Shown: positions 32,522 through 42,497, counted from the first letter of the stretch. The stretch: DNA of 64,000 nt from Escherichia sp. ESNIH1 (GCA_002918705.1 PQKR01000004.1:124001-188000), one strand, 5' to 3'. Made by a program: numbers and translations. Notes: generated by a model not told the origin, from the letters alone.

Positions 32522-33190
32522 ATGGGTATTTTTTCTCGTTTTGCCGACATCGTGAACGCCAACATCAACTCGCTGCTGGAGAAGGCCGAAGATCCGCAGA
32601 AACTGGTGCGCCTGATGATTCAGGAGATGGAGGATACGCTGGTTGAAGTGCGCTCTACCTCTGCACGTGCGCTGGCAGAAAAGAAACAGCTGTCGCGTCG
32701 TATTGAGCAGGCGACCGCCCAGCAGGCAGAGTGGCAGGAGAAGGCCGAGCTGGCGCTGCGTAAAGAGAAAGAAGATCTCGCCCGCGCTGCCCTGATTGAA
32801 AAACAGAAGCTGACCGACATCATCACCACCCTTGAGCAGGAAGTGGTCCTGGTTGATGAGACCCTGGTGCGCATGAAAAAAGAGATTGGTGAGCTGGAGA
32901 ACAAACTCAGCGAGACCCGTGCCCGTCAGCAGGCGCTGACCCTGCGTCACCAGGCGGCCAGCTCTTCCCGCGACGTACGCCGTCAGCTGGACAGCGGCAA
33001 GCTGGACGAAGCGATGGCACGTTTTGAATCCTTCGAGCGTCGTATCGACCAGATGGAAGCCGAAGCGGAGAGCCACGGTTTTGGCAAGCAGAAGTCGCTG
33101 GATCAGGAGTTTGCCGAGCTGAAAGCGAGCGATGAAATCAGCGAGCAGCTGGCGCAGCTGAAAGCCAAAATGAAACAAGATATTCAATAA
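32522..33190 (+). CDS. pspA: Phage-shock protein A
   Basis: A 222-residue ESCRT-III-like coiled-coil protein on the inner face of the membrane. An amphipathic N-terminus ([20 protein letters not shown]) is followed by almost continuous heptad-rich helices to the C-terminus. It inhibits PspF in resting cells and, under membrane stress, oligomerises on damaged membrane to limit proton leakage. The length equals E. coli PspA. It is the first gene of the sigma-54 operon. Confidence 0.98.
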   Translation: MGIFSRFADIVNANINSLLEKAEDPQKLVRLMIQEMEDTLVEVRSTSARALAEKKQLSRRIEQATAQQAEWQEKAELALRKEKEDLARAALIEKQKLTDIITTLEQEVVLVDETLVRMKKEIGELENKLSETRARQQALTLRHQAASSSRDVRRQLDSGKLDEAMARFESFERRIDQMEAEAESHGFGKQKSLDQEFAELKASDEISEQLAQLKAKMKQDIQ

Positions 33191-33255
33191 TAACAAACGA
33201 TGAATACTAACGGGCGGCGTTGGTTTATGCCGCCCCTCATCTGTAAGGAGTACAC

Positions 33256-33480
33256 ATGAGCGCGCTATTTTTGGCTATTCCTCTGACCCTGTTTGTCCTG
33301 TTTGTCCTGCCGGTCTGGCTATGGCTGCACTACAACAACCGCGGCGGTCGCGATGCGCTTTCGCAAAGCGAGCAGCAGCGCCTGGCCCAGCTCAACGACG
33401 AGGCAAAACGGATGCGCGAGCGAATAGCCTCTCTGGAAGCTATTCTTGATGCAGAGCACCCGAACTGGAGGGATCGCTAA
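33256..33480 (+). CDS. pspB: Phage-shock protein B
   Basis: A 74-residue protein with one N-terminal transmembrane helix (residues 3-23) and a cytoplasmic leucine-zipper-like helix (LSQSEQQRLAQLNDEAKRMR). It works with PspC to bind PspA under stress. Its stop codon overlaps the pspC start (TAATG). A GTAAGGAG site precedes it. Confidence 0.97.
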   Translation: MSALFLAIPLTLFVLFVLPVWLWLHYNNRGGRDALSQSEQQRLAQLNDEAKRMRERIASLEAILDAEHPNWRDR

Positions 33481-33836
33481 TGAACGACTTTTTTAATAAA
33501 AAACTGTGGCGAATTCCCCAGCAGGGGATGGTGAAAGGCGTTTGCGCGGGGATTGCCCACTATCTTGACGTACCGGTGAAGCTGGTACGCCTGATTACGG
33601 TCCTGGCGATGCTTTTTGGCCTGTTCTTCTTTGTGGTGCTCGCCTATATCATCCTCACCTTTGTGCTCGATCCGATGCCGGAGGGGGAAATGGATGGCGA
33701 AGCTGCGCCGACCAGCAGCGAACTACTGAACGCGGTGGACGCGGAGCTGGCATCAGGCGAGAAGCGTCTACGCGAGATGGAGCGCTACGTCACCTCCGAT
33801 ACGTTTTCGCTGCGCAGCCGCTTCCGTCAGCTCTGA
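33480..33836 (+). CDS. pspC: Phage-shock protein C
   Basis: A 118-residue inner-membrane protein with a PspC domain: KLWRIPQQGMVKGVCAGIAH, then the transmembrane helix VRLITVLAMLFGLFFFVVLA and a C-terminal helix. With PspB it senses envelope stress and recruits PspA. It is coupled to pspB by a one-base overlap. Confidence 0.97.
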   Translation: MNDFFNKKLWRIPQQGMVKGVCAGIAHYLDVPVKLVRLITVLAMLFGLFFFVVLAYIILTFVLDPMPEGEMDGEAAPTSSELLNAVDAELASGEKRLREMERYVTSDTFSLRSRFRQL

Positions 33837-33860
33837 TATAACGACCTAACGAGGTAAATG

Positions 33861-34079
33861 ATGAATAGCAAATGGCAACAGACCGGCAAAAAAGCGAAAC
33901 CGGCACTGAAAATTGCAGGCAAGCTGGTGCTGCTGACCGCGCTGCGCTACGGCCCGGCGGGCGTAGCGGGCTGGGCAATCAAATCCGTGGCACGCCGTCC
34001 GGTGAAAATGCTGCTGGCGCTGGCGCTGGAGCCGATGCTTAAACGCCTCGCGACGCGCGTATCGCGCAATATGAAATGA
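33861..34079 (+). CDS. pspD: Phage-shock protein D
   Basis: A 72-residue protein aligned with E. coli PspD (73 residues), sharing the stretch [20 protein letters not shown]. It is basic, with one hydrophobic or amphipathic segment that probably associates with the membrane. Two adjacent ATGs (33858 and 33861) follow a GAGG site; the second has the better spacing. A terminator follows and no pspE gene is present downstream, unlike E. coli. Confidence 0.93.
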   Translation: MNSKWQQTGKKAKPALKIAGKLVLLTALRYGPAGVAGWAIKSVARRPVKMLLALALEPMLKRLATRVSRNMK

Positions 34080-34086
34080 TTCTCTG

Positions 34087-34116
34087 GCGGCGCAACCTCT
34101 GCGCCGCTTGCTTTTG
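34087..34116 (+). terminator. Terminator of pspABCD
   Basis: The 8-bp stem GCGGCGCA / TGCGCCGC with loop ACCTC is followed by TTGCTTTTG. It begins eight bases after the pspD stop codon. Confidence 0.8.
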
Positions 34117-34198
34117 TTGGGCATAGATCCCACTGCGCCTGCCGCCTTATACTCCTTCTCTTATCGAATCTTTCACTTCAGGGCAAAACAGGATGGCT

Positions 34199-35596
34199 AT
34201 GAAGCGATTTAAATCTGAGCTTAACGCCCTCGTTAACCGCGGCGTCGACCGGCATCTGCGCCTCGCCGTCACTGGCCTGAGCCGCAGCGGCAAAACGGCG
34301 TTTATCACCGCGATGGTGCACCAGCTATTAAATATTCATAACGGCGCACGCCTGCCGCTCTTCAGCGCGGTTCGCGAGGAGCGCCTGCTGGGCGTAAAGC
34401 GGGTGCCGCAGCGCGATTTTGGTACCCCGCGCTTTACCTGGGATGAAGGTATCGCCCAACTTTACGGTACGCCACCGGCGTGGCCAACGCCGACGCGCGG
34501 CGTCAGCGAGATGCGTCTGGCTCTTCGCTACCGCTCGAATGACTCCCTGCTGCGTCATTTTACCGACAGCGCCACCCTCTACGTAGAGATCGTTGACTAC
34601 CCCGGCGAATGGTTGCTGGATCTACCCATGCTGGCGCAGGACTATACCAGCTGGTCCCGACAGATGACCGGTATGTTACAGGGTCACAGAAAAGAGTGGT
34701 CTGCCCGCTGGCGTCAGCTCTGCGAAGGGCTGGATCCGCTGGCTCCGGCCGATGAGAACCGGCTGGCAGAGATTGCCGACGCCTGGACAGAGTATCTGCA
34801 CCAGTGCAAGACCGAGGGGCTGCACTTTATCCAGCCTGGGCGCTTCATTTTGCCCGGCGAGATGGCCGGTGCGCCTGCGCTACAATTCTTCCCCTGGCCG
34901 GACGTTGATGAAACGGGTGAGGCAAAGTTAGCCCAGGCGGATAAGAGCAGCAACGCCGGGATGCTGCGCGAGCGCTTCAACTACTACTGCGAAAACGTGG
35001 TCAAAGGGTTCTATAAAAACTACTTCCTGCGTTTCGATCGCCAGATCGTGCTGGTGGACTGCCTGCAGCCGCTCAACAGCGGACCGCAGGCGTTTAACGA
35101 TATGCGCCTTGCCCTGACCCAGCTAATGCAGAGCTTTCACTATGGGCAGCGGACGCTATTTCGCCGCCTCTTCTCACCGGTTATCGACAAGCTGCTGTTT
35201 GCCGCCACCAAAGCTGACCACGTCACCGTCGATCAGCATGCCAATATGGTCTCTCTACTCCAGCAGCTGGTTACCGACGCCTGGCAAAATGCCGCCTTTG
35301 AGGGGATCGATATCGACTGCCTCGGCCTCGCAGCGGTGCAGGCCACAGAGAGCGGCCTGGTTGACATCAACGGTGACAAAATCCCGGCCCTGCGCGGGGA
35401 TCGTCTCAGCGATGGCAAACCGCTGACGGTCTATCCAGGCGATGTTCCCGCCCGGCTGCCGGGGCAGGCGTTCTGGGAGAAGCAGGGCTTTCAGTTTGAG
35501 GCCTTTCGTCCGCGGGTAATGGACGTGGATACCCCGATGCCGCACATTCGTCTTGATGCGGCGCTGGAATTTTTACTGGGAGATAAGCTGCGATGA
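34199..35596 (+). CDS. ycjX: DUF463 P-loop GTPase-like protein YcjX
   Basis: A 465-residue protein with Walker [11 protein letters not shown] near residue 28 and a DYPGEW motif resembling a GTPase switch region. It is nearly identical to E. coli YcjX (465 residues), a stress-induced protein with a GTPase fold. The start at 34199 matches the family ([15 protein letters not shown]) and has an AGGA site; an ATG six bases upstream overlaps that site. It overlaps ycjF by four bases (ATGA). Confidence 0.93.
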   Translation: MKRFKSELNALVNRGVDRHLRLAVTGLSRSGKTAFITAMVHQLLNIHNGARLPLFSAVREERLLGVKRVPQRDFGTPRFTWDEGIAQLYGTPPAWPTPTRGVSEMRLALRYRSNDSLLRHFTDSATLYVEIVDYPGEWLLDLPMLAQDYTSWSRQMTGMLQGHRKEWSARWRQLCEGLDPLAPADENRLAEIADAWTEYLHQCKTEGLHFIQPGRFILPGEMAGAPALQFFPWPDVDETGEAKLAQADKSSNAGMLRERFNYYCENVVKGFYKNYFLRFDRQIVLVDCLQPLNSGPQAFNDMRLALTQLMQSFHYGQRTLFRRLFSPVIDKLLFAATKADHVTVDQHANMVSLLQQLVTDAWQNAAFEGIDIDCLGLAAVQATESGLVDINGDKIPALRGDRLSDGKPLTVYPGDVPARLPGQAFWEKQGFQFEAFRPRVMDVDTPMPHIRLDAALEFLLGDKLR

Positions 35597-36654
35597 ACGA
35601 GCCCATCAAACCACGCGTTGATTTTACCGAACAGCCTGCAACAGAGGTGCGTGAAGCATTCAAAGCCGCGCAGGCGTTTAGCGAAGCCGAGGCGGGAGAG
35701 TTCACGCCGCTTCAGCCGGACGAGATTCTGGCCGACACGCCGCAGCCGGAAGCCAGCGTCGAGGCGGCCCTGCGGCCCCGGCGCAGCCTGTGGCGTACAA
35801 TGGTGCTGGCCGGGCTGGCGCTGTTTGGCGTTAGCGTGGTCGGTCAGGGCGTTCAGTGGGCAATGGACGCCTGGCAAACCCACGACTGGGTAGCGTTGGG
35901 CGGCTGTGCTGCGGGGGCGCTTATCGTCGGCGCGGGGGTAGGTTCGGTGGTCGGTGAGTGGCGGCGGCTGTGGCGGCTGCGCCAGCGCGCTGAGGCCCGG
36001 GACGAGGCGAGCCTGCTGCTGCATAGCCACGGCACGGGCAAGGGGCGTGATTTCTGCGAGAGGCTGGCCCGTCAGGCGGGTATCGATCAGGCGCATCCTG
36101 CTCTGCAACGCTGGTACGCCGCCATTCACGAGACGCAGAGCGACCGGGAGAGCGTCACGCTCTACGCCCGGCTGGTGCAGCCGGTGGTAGATGCCCAGGC
36201 CCGGCGCGAAATCAGCCTCTCGGCGGCAGGTTCAACGCTGATGATCGCCGTGAGCCCGCTGGCGCTGGTGGATATGGCGTTTATTGCCTGGCGCAACCTA
36301 CGGCTGATTAACCGCATCGCCAGGCTCTACGGCATCGAGCTGGGCTATTTTAGCCGGCTGCGGCTGTTTCGCCTGGTGCTGCTCAATATCGCCTTTGCCG
36401 GGGCCAGCGAGGTGGTACGTGAGGTAGGAATGGACTGGCTATCGCAGGATCTCGCCGCCCGGCTTTCCGCCCGTGCTGCGCAGGGCATCGGTGCCGGGCT
36501 GCTTACCGCCCGTCTCGGCATCAAGGCGATGGAGCTATGCCGCCCGCTACCCTGGCTGGAAGATGACAAACCCCGCCTGGCCGATTTTCGTCGTCAGCTT
36601 ATTGGCGAACTGAAAGCCAATATGCAGCGCAGCAGCACGCAAAAGCGTGACTGA
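35593..36654 (+). CDS. ycjF: DUF697 membrane protein YcjF
   Basis: A 353-residue inner-membrane protein. Residues 1-65 are acidic and hydrophilic, followed by two transmembrane helices (about 70-90 and 98-120), a long cytoplasmic part and further hydrophobic segments in the DUF697 region near residues 210-280. It matches E. coli YcjF (353 residues). It is translationally coupled to ycjX, suggesting a YcjX-YcjF GTPase/membrane partner pair. The function is unknown. Confidence 0.92.
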   Translation: MNEPIKPRVDFTEQPATEVREAFKAAQAFSEAEAGEFTPLQPDEILADTPQPEASVEAALRPRRSLWRTMVLAGLALFGVSVVGQGVQWAMDAWQTHDWVALGGCAAGALIVGAGVGSVVGEWRRLWRLRQRAEARDEASLLLHSHGTGKGRDFCERLARQAGIDQAHPALQRWYAAIHETQSDRESVTLYARLVQPVVDAQARREISLSAAGSTLMIAVSPLALVDMAFIAWRNLRLINRIARLYGIELGYFSRLRLFRLVLLNIAFAGASEVVREVGMDWLSQDLAARLSARAAQGIGAGLLTARLGIKAMELCRPLPWLEDDKPRLADFRRQLIGELKANMQRSSTQKRD

Positions 36655-36673
36655 ACGCCTGGCTTTACGCCAT

Positions 36674-36694
36674 AGCGGTGGGTTTTCCACCGCT
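36674..36694 (+). terminator. Hairpin after ycjXF
   Basis: The 8-bp stem AGCGGTGG / CCACCGCT with loop GTTTT lies 20 bases after the ycjF stop codon, without a following T run. It sits just before the tyrR promoter region. Confidence 0.5.
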
Positions 36695-36695
36695 C

Positions 36696-36713
36696 TGTCA
36701 ATAATTGTTGACA
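36696..36713 (+). promoter_or_regulatory. TyrR box overlapping the tyrR promoter
   Basis: TGTCAATAATTGTTGACA fits the TyrR box TGTAAA-N6-TTTACA as a symmetric inverted repeat with one change in each arm. Its right arm is also a perfect -35 hexamer (TTGACA), so bound TyrR would block the promoter. This fits the known autoregulation of E. coli tyrR. Confidence 0.8.
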
Positions 36714-36785
36714 GATAGCTTCCTGGCTGCGGATAAGTGTCTTATCATTCTTAGATACGTTGACTGTTTAAGGGTGGCAACTCCC

Positions 36786-38327
36786 ATGCGTCTTGAAGTC
36801 TTTTGTGAGGACCGTCTTGGTCTGACCCGTGAGCTACTGGATCTGCTGGTGCTCAGGGGTATCGATTTACGCGGCATTGAGATCGATCCTATCGGCCGGA
36901 TCTACCTCAATTTTGCTGAACTGGAATTTAATGACTTCAGCAGCCTGATGGCCGAAATCCGCCGTATCTCTGGCGTGACTGACGTGCGCACTGTCTTATG
37001 GATGCCCTCGGAGCGTGAGCACCGCGCCATGAGCGCTCTGCTGGAGGCACTGCCTGAGCCGGTGCTCTCTCTGGATATGAAGAGTAAAGTGGAGCTGGCG
37101 AACCAGGCCAGCTGCCAGCTCTTTGCCCAGAGCCAGGCCCGGCTGCGCAACCATACCGCGCCGCAGCTGATTAACGGCTTCAACTTCCAGCGCTGGCTGG
37201 AGGGCAATCCGCAGGCGTCGCATCACGAGCATGTGGTCATCAATGGGCAGAACTTCTTAATGGAGATCACCCCGGTACACCTCGAAGGCGAGGCTGGCGA
37301 TCCGCTGCTGACCGGTGCGGTAGTGATGCTGCGCTCAACCATCCGCATGGGCCGCCAGCTGCAGGATCTGGTCAGCCAGGACGCCAGCGCCTTTAATCAG
37401 ATCGTGGCCGCCAGCCCGAAAATGCGCCACGTCATCGACCAGGCGCGCAAGCTGGCTATGCTCAGCGCGCCGCTGCTCATTGTGGGCGATACCGGCACCG
37501 GCAAAGATCTGCTGGCCCATGCCTGTCACCTTGCCAGCCCGCGTGCGGCGAAGCCCTATCTGGCCCTGAACTGCGCCTCCATCCCTGAGGATGCGGTAGA
37601 GAGCGAGCTGTTTGGCCACGCGCCAGAGGGTAAAAAAGGGTTCTTCGAGCAGGCCAACGGCGGCTCGGTGCTGCTCGACGAGATCGGCGAGATGTCGCCG
37701 CGCATGCAGGTGAAGCTCCTGCGCTTTCTGAACGATGGTACCTTCCGCCGCGTCGGTGAGGATCATGAAGTTCACGTAGACGTGCGCGTGATCTGCGCCA
37801 CCCAGCGGAACCTGGTGGAGCTGGTGCAGAAGGGCATTTTCCGGGAGGATCTCTACTACCGCTTGAACGTGCTCACCCTGGATCTGCCTCCGTTGCGCGA
37901 TCGTCCTCAGGACATCATGCCGCTGACCGAGCTCTTTGTGGCCCGCTTTGCCGATGAGCAGGGCGTGCCGCGTCCGAAGCTCTCTGCCGATCTCAGTAAC
38001 GTTCTGACCCGCTACAGCTGGCCGGGCAACGTGCGCCAGCTGAAAAACGCGGTCTACCGTGCGCTGACGCAGCTGGAGGGCTACGAGCTGCGCCCGCAGG
38101 ACATTCTGCTGCCGGACTACGATGCGGGAACCGTTGCGGTCGGGGAAGAGGCAATGGAGGGATCGCTGGACGATATCACCAGCCGCTTCGAGCGGTCGGT
38201 CTTGATTCAGCTCTATCGCAGCTACCCGAGCACACGCAAGCTGGCGAAACGGTTGGGCGTGTCGCATACCGCTATTGCCAATAAGCTGCGGGAGTATGGC
38301 CTGAGCCAGAAGAAGGGCGAGGAGTAA
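36786..38327 (+). CDS. tyrR: Aromatic amino-acid regulator TyrR
   Basis: A 513-residue regulator of aromatic amino-acid synthesis and transport; it binds tyrosine, phenylalanine and tryptophan. An N-terminal ACT domain (MRLEVFCEDRLGLTRELLDL) is followed by a PAS domain (about residues 78-190), an AAA+ domain with Walker A GDTGTGKDLL near residue 235, and a C-terminal helix-turn-helix (STRKLAKRLGVSHTAIANKL). The sigma-54 GAFTGA loop is absent (GHAPEGKKGFFE instead), as expected for this sigma-70 regulator. The start MRLEVF at 36786 matches E. coli. Confidence 0.97.
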   Translation: MRLEVFCEDRLGLTRELLDLLVLRGIDLRGIEIDPIGRIYLNFAELEFNDFSSLMAEIRRISGVTDVRTVLWMPSEREHRAMSALLEALPEPVLSLDMKSKVELANQASCQLFAQSQARLRNHTAPQLINGFNFQRWLEGNPQASHHEHVVINGQNFLMEITPVHLEGEAGDPLLTGAVVMLRSTIRMGRQLQDLVSQDASAFNQIVAASPKMRHVIDQARKLAMLSAPLLIVGDTGTGKDLLAHACHLASPRAAKPYLALNCASIPEDAVESELFGHAPEGKKGFFEQANGGSVLLDEIGEMSPRMQVKLLRFLNDGTFRRVGEDHEVHVDVRVICATQRNLVELVQKGIFREDLYYRLNVLTLDLPPLRDRPQDIMPLTELFVARFADEQGVPRPKLSADLSNVLTRYSWPGNVRQLKNAVYRALTQLEGYELRPQDILLPDYDAGTVAVGEEAMEGSLDDITSRFERSVLIQLYRSYPSTRKLAKRLGVSHTAIANKLREYGLSQKKGEE

Positions 38328-38333
38328 AACAAG

Positions 38334-38363
38334 AGAGCCTTCAGTGATGAAGGCTCTTTTTTA
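38334..38363. terminator. Bidirectional terminator between tyrR and tpx
   Basis: The 10-bp stem AGAGCCTTCA / TGAAGGCTCT with loop GTGA is followed by TTTTTT. It lies six bases after tyrR and 13 bases from the tpx stop codon of the opposite strand. Confidence 0.9.
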
Positions 38364-38375
38364 ATACAGCTACGC

Positions 38376-38882
38376 TTACTGGGCCAGCGCTTGCAGGGCA
38401 GCCTCGTAGTCCGGCTCGTTGGTGATCTCGTTCACCAGCTCGCTGAATACAACGGTGTCGTTTTCGTCGATAACCACAACCGCACGCGCGGCCAGGCCTT
38501 TCAGCGCGCCGTCGGCAATGCCTACGCCGTAGTTTTCGAGGAAGTCGGCGTTACGCAGGGTCGACAGGGTGATAACGTTGCTCAGGCCTTCCGCGCCGCA
38601 GAAGCGGGACTGGGCAAACGGCAGGTCGGCGGAGATGCACAGCACCACGGTATCTTTCATTTCGGTGGCAAGCTGGTTGAATTTACGCACGGAGGCGGCG
38701 CAAACACCGGTGTCGATGCTAGGGAATACGTTGAGAACTTTACGCTTACCCACAAACTGTGACAGCGTAACGTCGGTCAGATCCTTCGCTACCAGAGTGA
38801 AAGGGTGTGCTTTGCTGCCAACTGCCGGAATGGTACCCGCAACAGAGACTGGATTACCCTGGAAATGAACGGTTTGTGACAT
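38376..38882 (-). CDS. tpx: Thiol peroxidase Tpx
   Basis: A 168-residue atypical two-cysteine peroxiredoxin that reduces lipid and alkyl hydroperoxides with thioredoxin. The peroxidatic cysteine is in [15 protein letters not shown] (residue 61) and the resolving cysteine in SRFCGAEG (residue 95). The length equals E. coli Tpx. It is convergent with tyrR and divergent from ycjG, as in E. coli. AGGAAG precedes the ATG. Confidence 0.97.
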   Translation of the reverse strand: MSQTVHFQGNPVSVAGTIPAVGSKAHPFTLVAKDLTDVTLSQFVGKRKVLNVFPSIDTGVCAASVRKFNQLATEMKDTVVLCISADLPFAQSRFCGAEGLSNVITLSTLRNADFLENYGVGIADGALKGLAARAVVVIDENDTVVFSELVNEITNEPDYEAALQALAQ

Positions 38883-39010
38883 GAATATCTTCCTGTTTAC
38901 ATATAGTTAACGTCGCCGCTAGTGTACGTGATCGGCCATAATCACGGCAAACCTATTTTTGTCCCGCTTTTCATCACTATACTTTTAACATTCCGTTAAA
39001 GGAGCAAGGA

Positions 39011-39976
39011 ATGAGAACAGTTAAGGTCTATGAAGAGAGCTGGCCGCTGCATTCGCCGTTTGTCATCTCCCGGGGCAGCCGCAGCGAGGCCAGAGTCGTG
39101 GTCGTTGAGCTGGAAGAGGAGGGGATCAAAGCGAGTGGAGAGTGCACGCCCTATCCACGTTACGGCGAGAGCGACGCCTCGGTGATGGCCCAGATCATGA
39201 CCATCGTGCCGCAGCTGGAGAAGGGCCTTAGCCGCCAGCAGCTACAGTCCCTGCTGCCGCCGGGGGCAGCGCGCAACGCCGTTGATAGCGCCCTCTGGGA
39301 TCTTGAAGCCCGTCGCTTGGGCGTCAGCCTTGAGCAGCATCTGGGCGTGGCGCTGCCGGAGGATCTCACCACGGCGCAGACGGTGGTGATTGGTACCCCG
39401 GAGCAGATGGCGGCCAGCGCGGCCGCGCTATGGGAGAAGGGCGCGCGTCTGCTGAAGATCAAGCTCGACGACCGTCTTATCAGCGAGCGGCTGGTGGCAG
39501 TGCGCACCGCCGTGCCGGAGGCCACGCTAATTGTCGATGCCAATGAGTCCTGGCACAGCGAAGGGCTGGCGGCGCGCTGTCAGCTGCTGGCGGATCTCGG
39601 TGTGGCGATGCTGGAGCAGCCGCTTCCCGCTAATAATGACGCCGCGCTGGAGAACTTCATCCATCCGCTGCCTATCTGTGCCGATGAGAGCTGTCATGCC
39701 CGCAGCAGTCTGAAAACCCTTGCCGGACGCTATGAGATGATCAACATCAAGCTGGATAAAACCGGCGGGTTGACCGAGGCGCTGGCGCTGGCCAGCGAGG
39801 CGCAGGCGCAAGGGTTTGCGCTGATGCTGGGCTGTATGCTCTGCACTTCCCGGGCGATCGCGGCGGCGCTGCCGCTGGCGTCAAAGGCGCGCTTTGCCGA
39901 TCTCGATGGCCCGACCTGGCTAGCGGTGGACGTTGAACCGGCGCTGCGTTTCAGCACCGGTCAGCTTCACCTCTGA
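39011..39976 (+). CDS. ycjG: L-Ala-D/L-Glu epimerase
   Basis: A 321-residue enolase-superfamily epimerase of the muconate-lactonizing subgroup, converting L-Ala-D-Glu from murein to L-Ala-L-Glu. The base lysine motif LKIKLDD near residue 155, metal ligands IVDANESW and LEQPLP, and KLDKTGGLTEA near 250 are visible. An AAGGAG site precedes the ATG. It overlaps the convergent mpaA by ten bases, and its product acts on the dipeptide released in the same recycling route. Confidence 0.94.
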   Translation: MRTVKVYEESWPLHSPFVISRGSRSEARVVVVELEEEGIKASGECTPYPRYGESDASVMAQIMTIVPQLEKGLSRQQLQSLLPPGAARNAVDSALWDLEARRLGVSLEQHLGVALPEDLTTAQTVVIGTPEQMAASAAALWEKGARLLKIKLDDRLISERLVAVRTAVPEATLIVDANESWHSEGLAARCQLLADLGVAMLEQPLPANNDAALENFIHPLPICADESCHARSSLKTLAGRYEMINIKLDKTGGLTEALALASEAQAQGFALMLGCMLCTSRAIAAALPLASKARFADLDGPTWLAVDVEPALRFSTGQLHL

Positions 39977-40680
39977 TCCGTCCAGCGCAGCAGGCGGGTC
40001 ATCGCCTGCAGATAGCGCTCGCTGGCTTCATCGTTTGATATCGGCGGCAGTTCGGCGGTGATGCAGTGCAGACCAATGTCGGCGCACCAGCTGCCGAACG
40101 AGCCGGGCGTTTCGTAGCCGACGCTGCGCACCAGCGGCAAGGCAAACGCCTCGGCGAGCCAGTGGCCTAGCGGGCTTTGCGTGGGATCCTCAATGCAGGC
40201 CAGCGGATCGTGAAACGATACGACCCATGCCGGGTGCAGACGATGGATAAGCTGGCACAGGCTTTGGGTTTCCGGTTCAGAGCCCGGCGCGTCGCCAGCC
40301 AGCAGCACCACGTCCCGGGCGCTGGCGGCGCTGTTCCAGCGATAGACCGTCTCCCCGGCCCGCCAGTTGGCGGCAGGAAAGTTGCGGTTGAGATCGACCC
40401 CCTGGGCGTTAGCGCGCAGACCAAGCTGGCAGCCGTCAGGGTTGACCGCCAGCACGACGTGATGATGGCGCAGGGCAGGCTCAAGGGTACGCAGCGCGCA
40501 GGAGAGGGTGACCATCGCTGCGCTCTCATCCCCGTGGGTGCCGGCGAGGATCAGGCCGCTCTCCCGGGATGCCACAGGAGCCGGAAACCAAATGAGCGGC
40601 GCGCCGAGCCGTGAGCGGCCATAGTGCTCCATGCCGGTGGCAAAAGCGCCCCGTTCGGCGCGTGGGCGTGAGGCGGTCAT
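39967..40680 (-). CDS. mpaA: Murein peptide amidase A
   Basis: A 237-residue cytosolic zinc carboxypeptidase of the M14 family that splits the gamma-D-Glu-meso-DAP bond of murein tripeptide. Zinc-site motifs GTHGDESA and SFHDPLACIE are present, with the substrate motif LNRNFPAANW. The start at 40680 (MTASRPRAERGAF) matches E. coli; an upstream ATG at 40749 would add 23 residues not in the family. It is divergent from mppA and overlaps the end of ycjG. Confidence 0.93.
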   Translation of the reverse strand: MTASRPRAERGAFATGMEHYGRSRLGAPLIWFPAPVASRESGLILAGTHGDESAAMVTLSCALRTLEPALRHHHVVLAVNPDGCQLGLRANAQGVDLNRNFPAANWRAGETVYRWNSAASARDVVLLAGDAPGSEPETQSLCQLIHRLHPAWVVSFHDPLACIEDPTQSPLGHWLAEAFALPLVRSVGYETPGSFGSWCADIGLHCITAELPPISNDEASERYLQAMTRLLRWTDQR

Positions 40681-40868
40681 AGCAATCCTTTCAGACAGAG
40701 GGATAAACAAAGTGTTAGGCAAAGCGCAGCGCTTTTCAAATTGTTTCATTCAGGATGCGAGCGGGGCAGTAAATATCACCTAATCTTGCTAAGCCGTTTG
40801 CATTTCCCCATGCGAAAACAAATAATTATCCCATCTTTTCGCCGGGCATTTTGCTATAGGGTCATCTC

Positions 40869-42485
40869 ATGAAACATCCCGTCTCCCTCCTCTGCGCTGC
40901 GCTGTGGTTTTGCGGTCTCTCTTCACCCTCTTTGGCTGCGGACGTGCCTCCCGGAACCAGGCTGGCGGCGCAGCAGACGCTGGTGCGCCACATTAAAGAT
41001 GAGCCTGCTACCCTCGACCCTGCGAAAGCCGTGGGGCTGCCAGAGATTCAGGTGATGCGCGATCTCTATGAGGGGCTGGTGAACCAGAATGAGAAGGGGG
41101 AGATTATCCCTGGCGTGGCAACCAAATGGAGTACCAGCGATAACCGCAGCTGGACCTTTACCCTGCGCAACGACGCCCGCTGGTCAGACGGCTCGCCGGT
41201 CACCGCCCAGGACTTTGTCTACAGCTGGCAGCGGCTAGTCGATCCAAAAACTACCTCGCCCTTTGCCTGGTTTGCTGCGCTGGCAGGCATCGGCAATGCC
41301 CAGAACATCATCGATGGCAAAGCCGCGCCGGACACGCTGGCGGTGACGGCGGTGGATGCCCATACCCTGCGCGTGCAGCTCGATAATCCGCTACCCTGGT
41401 TTGCTAACCTGGCCGCCAGCGTTGCTTTTTATCCGGTACAAAAGGCCAACGTGGAGAGCGGCAAGGCGTGGACCCAGCCGGGCACGCTGGTGGGGAACGG
41501 GGCCTACGTGCTTAAGGATCGCGTGGTCAACGAGAAGCTGGTGCTGGAGCCTAACGCCCACTACTGGGATAACGGCAAAACGGTGATTAAATCCGTTACC
41601 TTTATTCCCATTAACCAGGAGTCGGCGGCAACCAAGCGCTATCTGGCGGGGGATATCGATATTACCGAGTCCTTCCCGAAAAACCTCTATCAGAAGCTGC
41701 TCAAGGATATCCCCGGCCAGGTCTATACTCCGCCGCAGCTGGGCACCTACTACTATGCGTTTAACACCCAGAAGGGACCAACGGCCGATGCCCGCGTGCG
41801 TCTGGCCCTGAGCATGACCATCGATCGCAGGCTCGTGGCAGATAAGGTGCTGGGAACCGGAGAGCAACCCGCCTGGCGCTTTACCCCCGACGTAACGGCG
41901 GGCTTTACCCCCGATCCTTCCGATGCGGAGCACCTGAGCCAGGCCGAGCTGAACGTACAGGCTAAAACGCTGCTGCAGGCGGCAGGCTACGGGCCTGGCC
42001 GTCCGTTGAAGCTCACCCTGCTGTACAACACCTCTGAGAACCATCAAAAGATCGCCATTGCCGTGGCGTCGATGTGGCGGAAAAATCTCGGCGTGGACGT
42101 GAAGCTGCAAAACCAGGAGTGGAAGACCTACATCGACAGCCGCAACACCGGCAACTTCGACGTGATCCGCGCCTCTTGGGTAGGGGATTATAACGAGCCA
42201 TCCACCTTCCTTTCGCTACTGACCTCTACCCACAGCGGCAACATCTCCCGCTTTAACGATCCGGCCTACGATAAGGTAATGAAACAGGCGGCGATGGAGC
42301 CAACCGCCAAAGCGCGTAACGCGGACTACAATGCGGCCGAGAAGATACTGGCGCGCGAGGCACCTATCGCGCCAATCTACCAGTATACCAACGGGCGGCT
42401 GATCAAGCCGTGGCTGAAGGGTTATCCCATCAATAACCCTGAGGACGTCGCCTACACCCGCACCATGTATATCGTGGCGCATTGA
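40869..42485 (+). CDS. mppA: Periplasmic murein tripeptide-binding protein MppA
   Basis: A 538-residue family-5 solute-binding protein with a signal peptide ending SPSLAA near residue 24. It binds L-Ala-gamma-D-Glu-meso-DAP and delivers it to the Opp permease for cell-wall recycling. It matches E. coli MppA (537 residues) along its length and lies beside mpaA and ycjG, which act on the same peptide. It marks the left edge of the large accessory block. Confidence 0.95.
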   Translation: MKHPVSLLCAALWFCGLSSPSLAADVPPGTRLAAQQTLVRHIKDEPATLDPAKAVGLPEIQVMRDLYEGLVNQNEKGEIIPGVATKWSTSDNRSWTFTLRNDARWSDGSPVTAQDFVYSWQRLVDPKTTSPFAWFAALAGIGNAQNIIDGKAAPDTLAVTAVDAHTLRVQLDNPLPWFANLAASVAFYPVQKANVESGKAWTQPGTLVGNGAYVLKDRVVNEKLVLEPNAHYWDNGKTVIKSVTFIPINQESAATKRYLAGDIDITESFPKNLYQKLLKDIPGQVYTPPQLGTYYYAFNTQKGPTADARVRLALSMTIDRRLVADKVLGTGEQPAWRFTPDVTAGFTPDPSDAEHLSQAELNVQAKTLLQAAGYGPGRPLKLTLLYNTSENHQKIAIAVASMWRKNLGVDVKLQNQEWKTYIDSRNTGNFDVIRASWVGDYNEPSTFLSLLTSTHSGNISRFNDPAYDKVMKQAAMEPTAKARNADYNAAEKILAREAPIAPIYQYTNGRLIKPWLKGYPINNPEDVAYTRTMYIVAH

Positions 42486-42497
42486 TCAATAGGGGTT

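Noticed and set aside
32396-33196. Long 266-codon frame opposite pspA
   Set aside because: It is a leucine/phenylalanine/histidine-rich shadow of the highly charged PspA coiled coil and has no homology or ribosome-binding site.
37335-38267. 310-codon frame opposite tyrR
   Set aside because: Antisense shadow of a GC-rich gene; composition is rich in His, Arg and Gln and no domain is visible.
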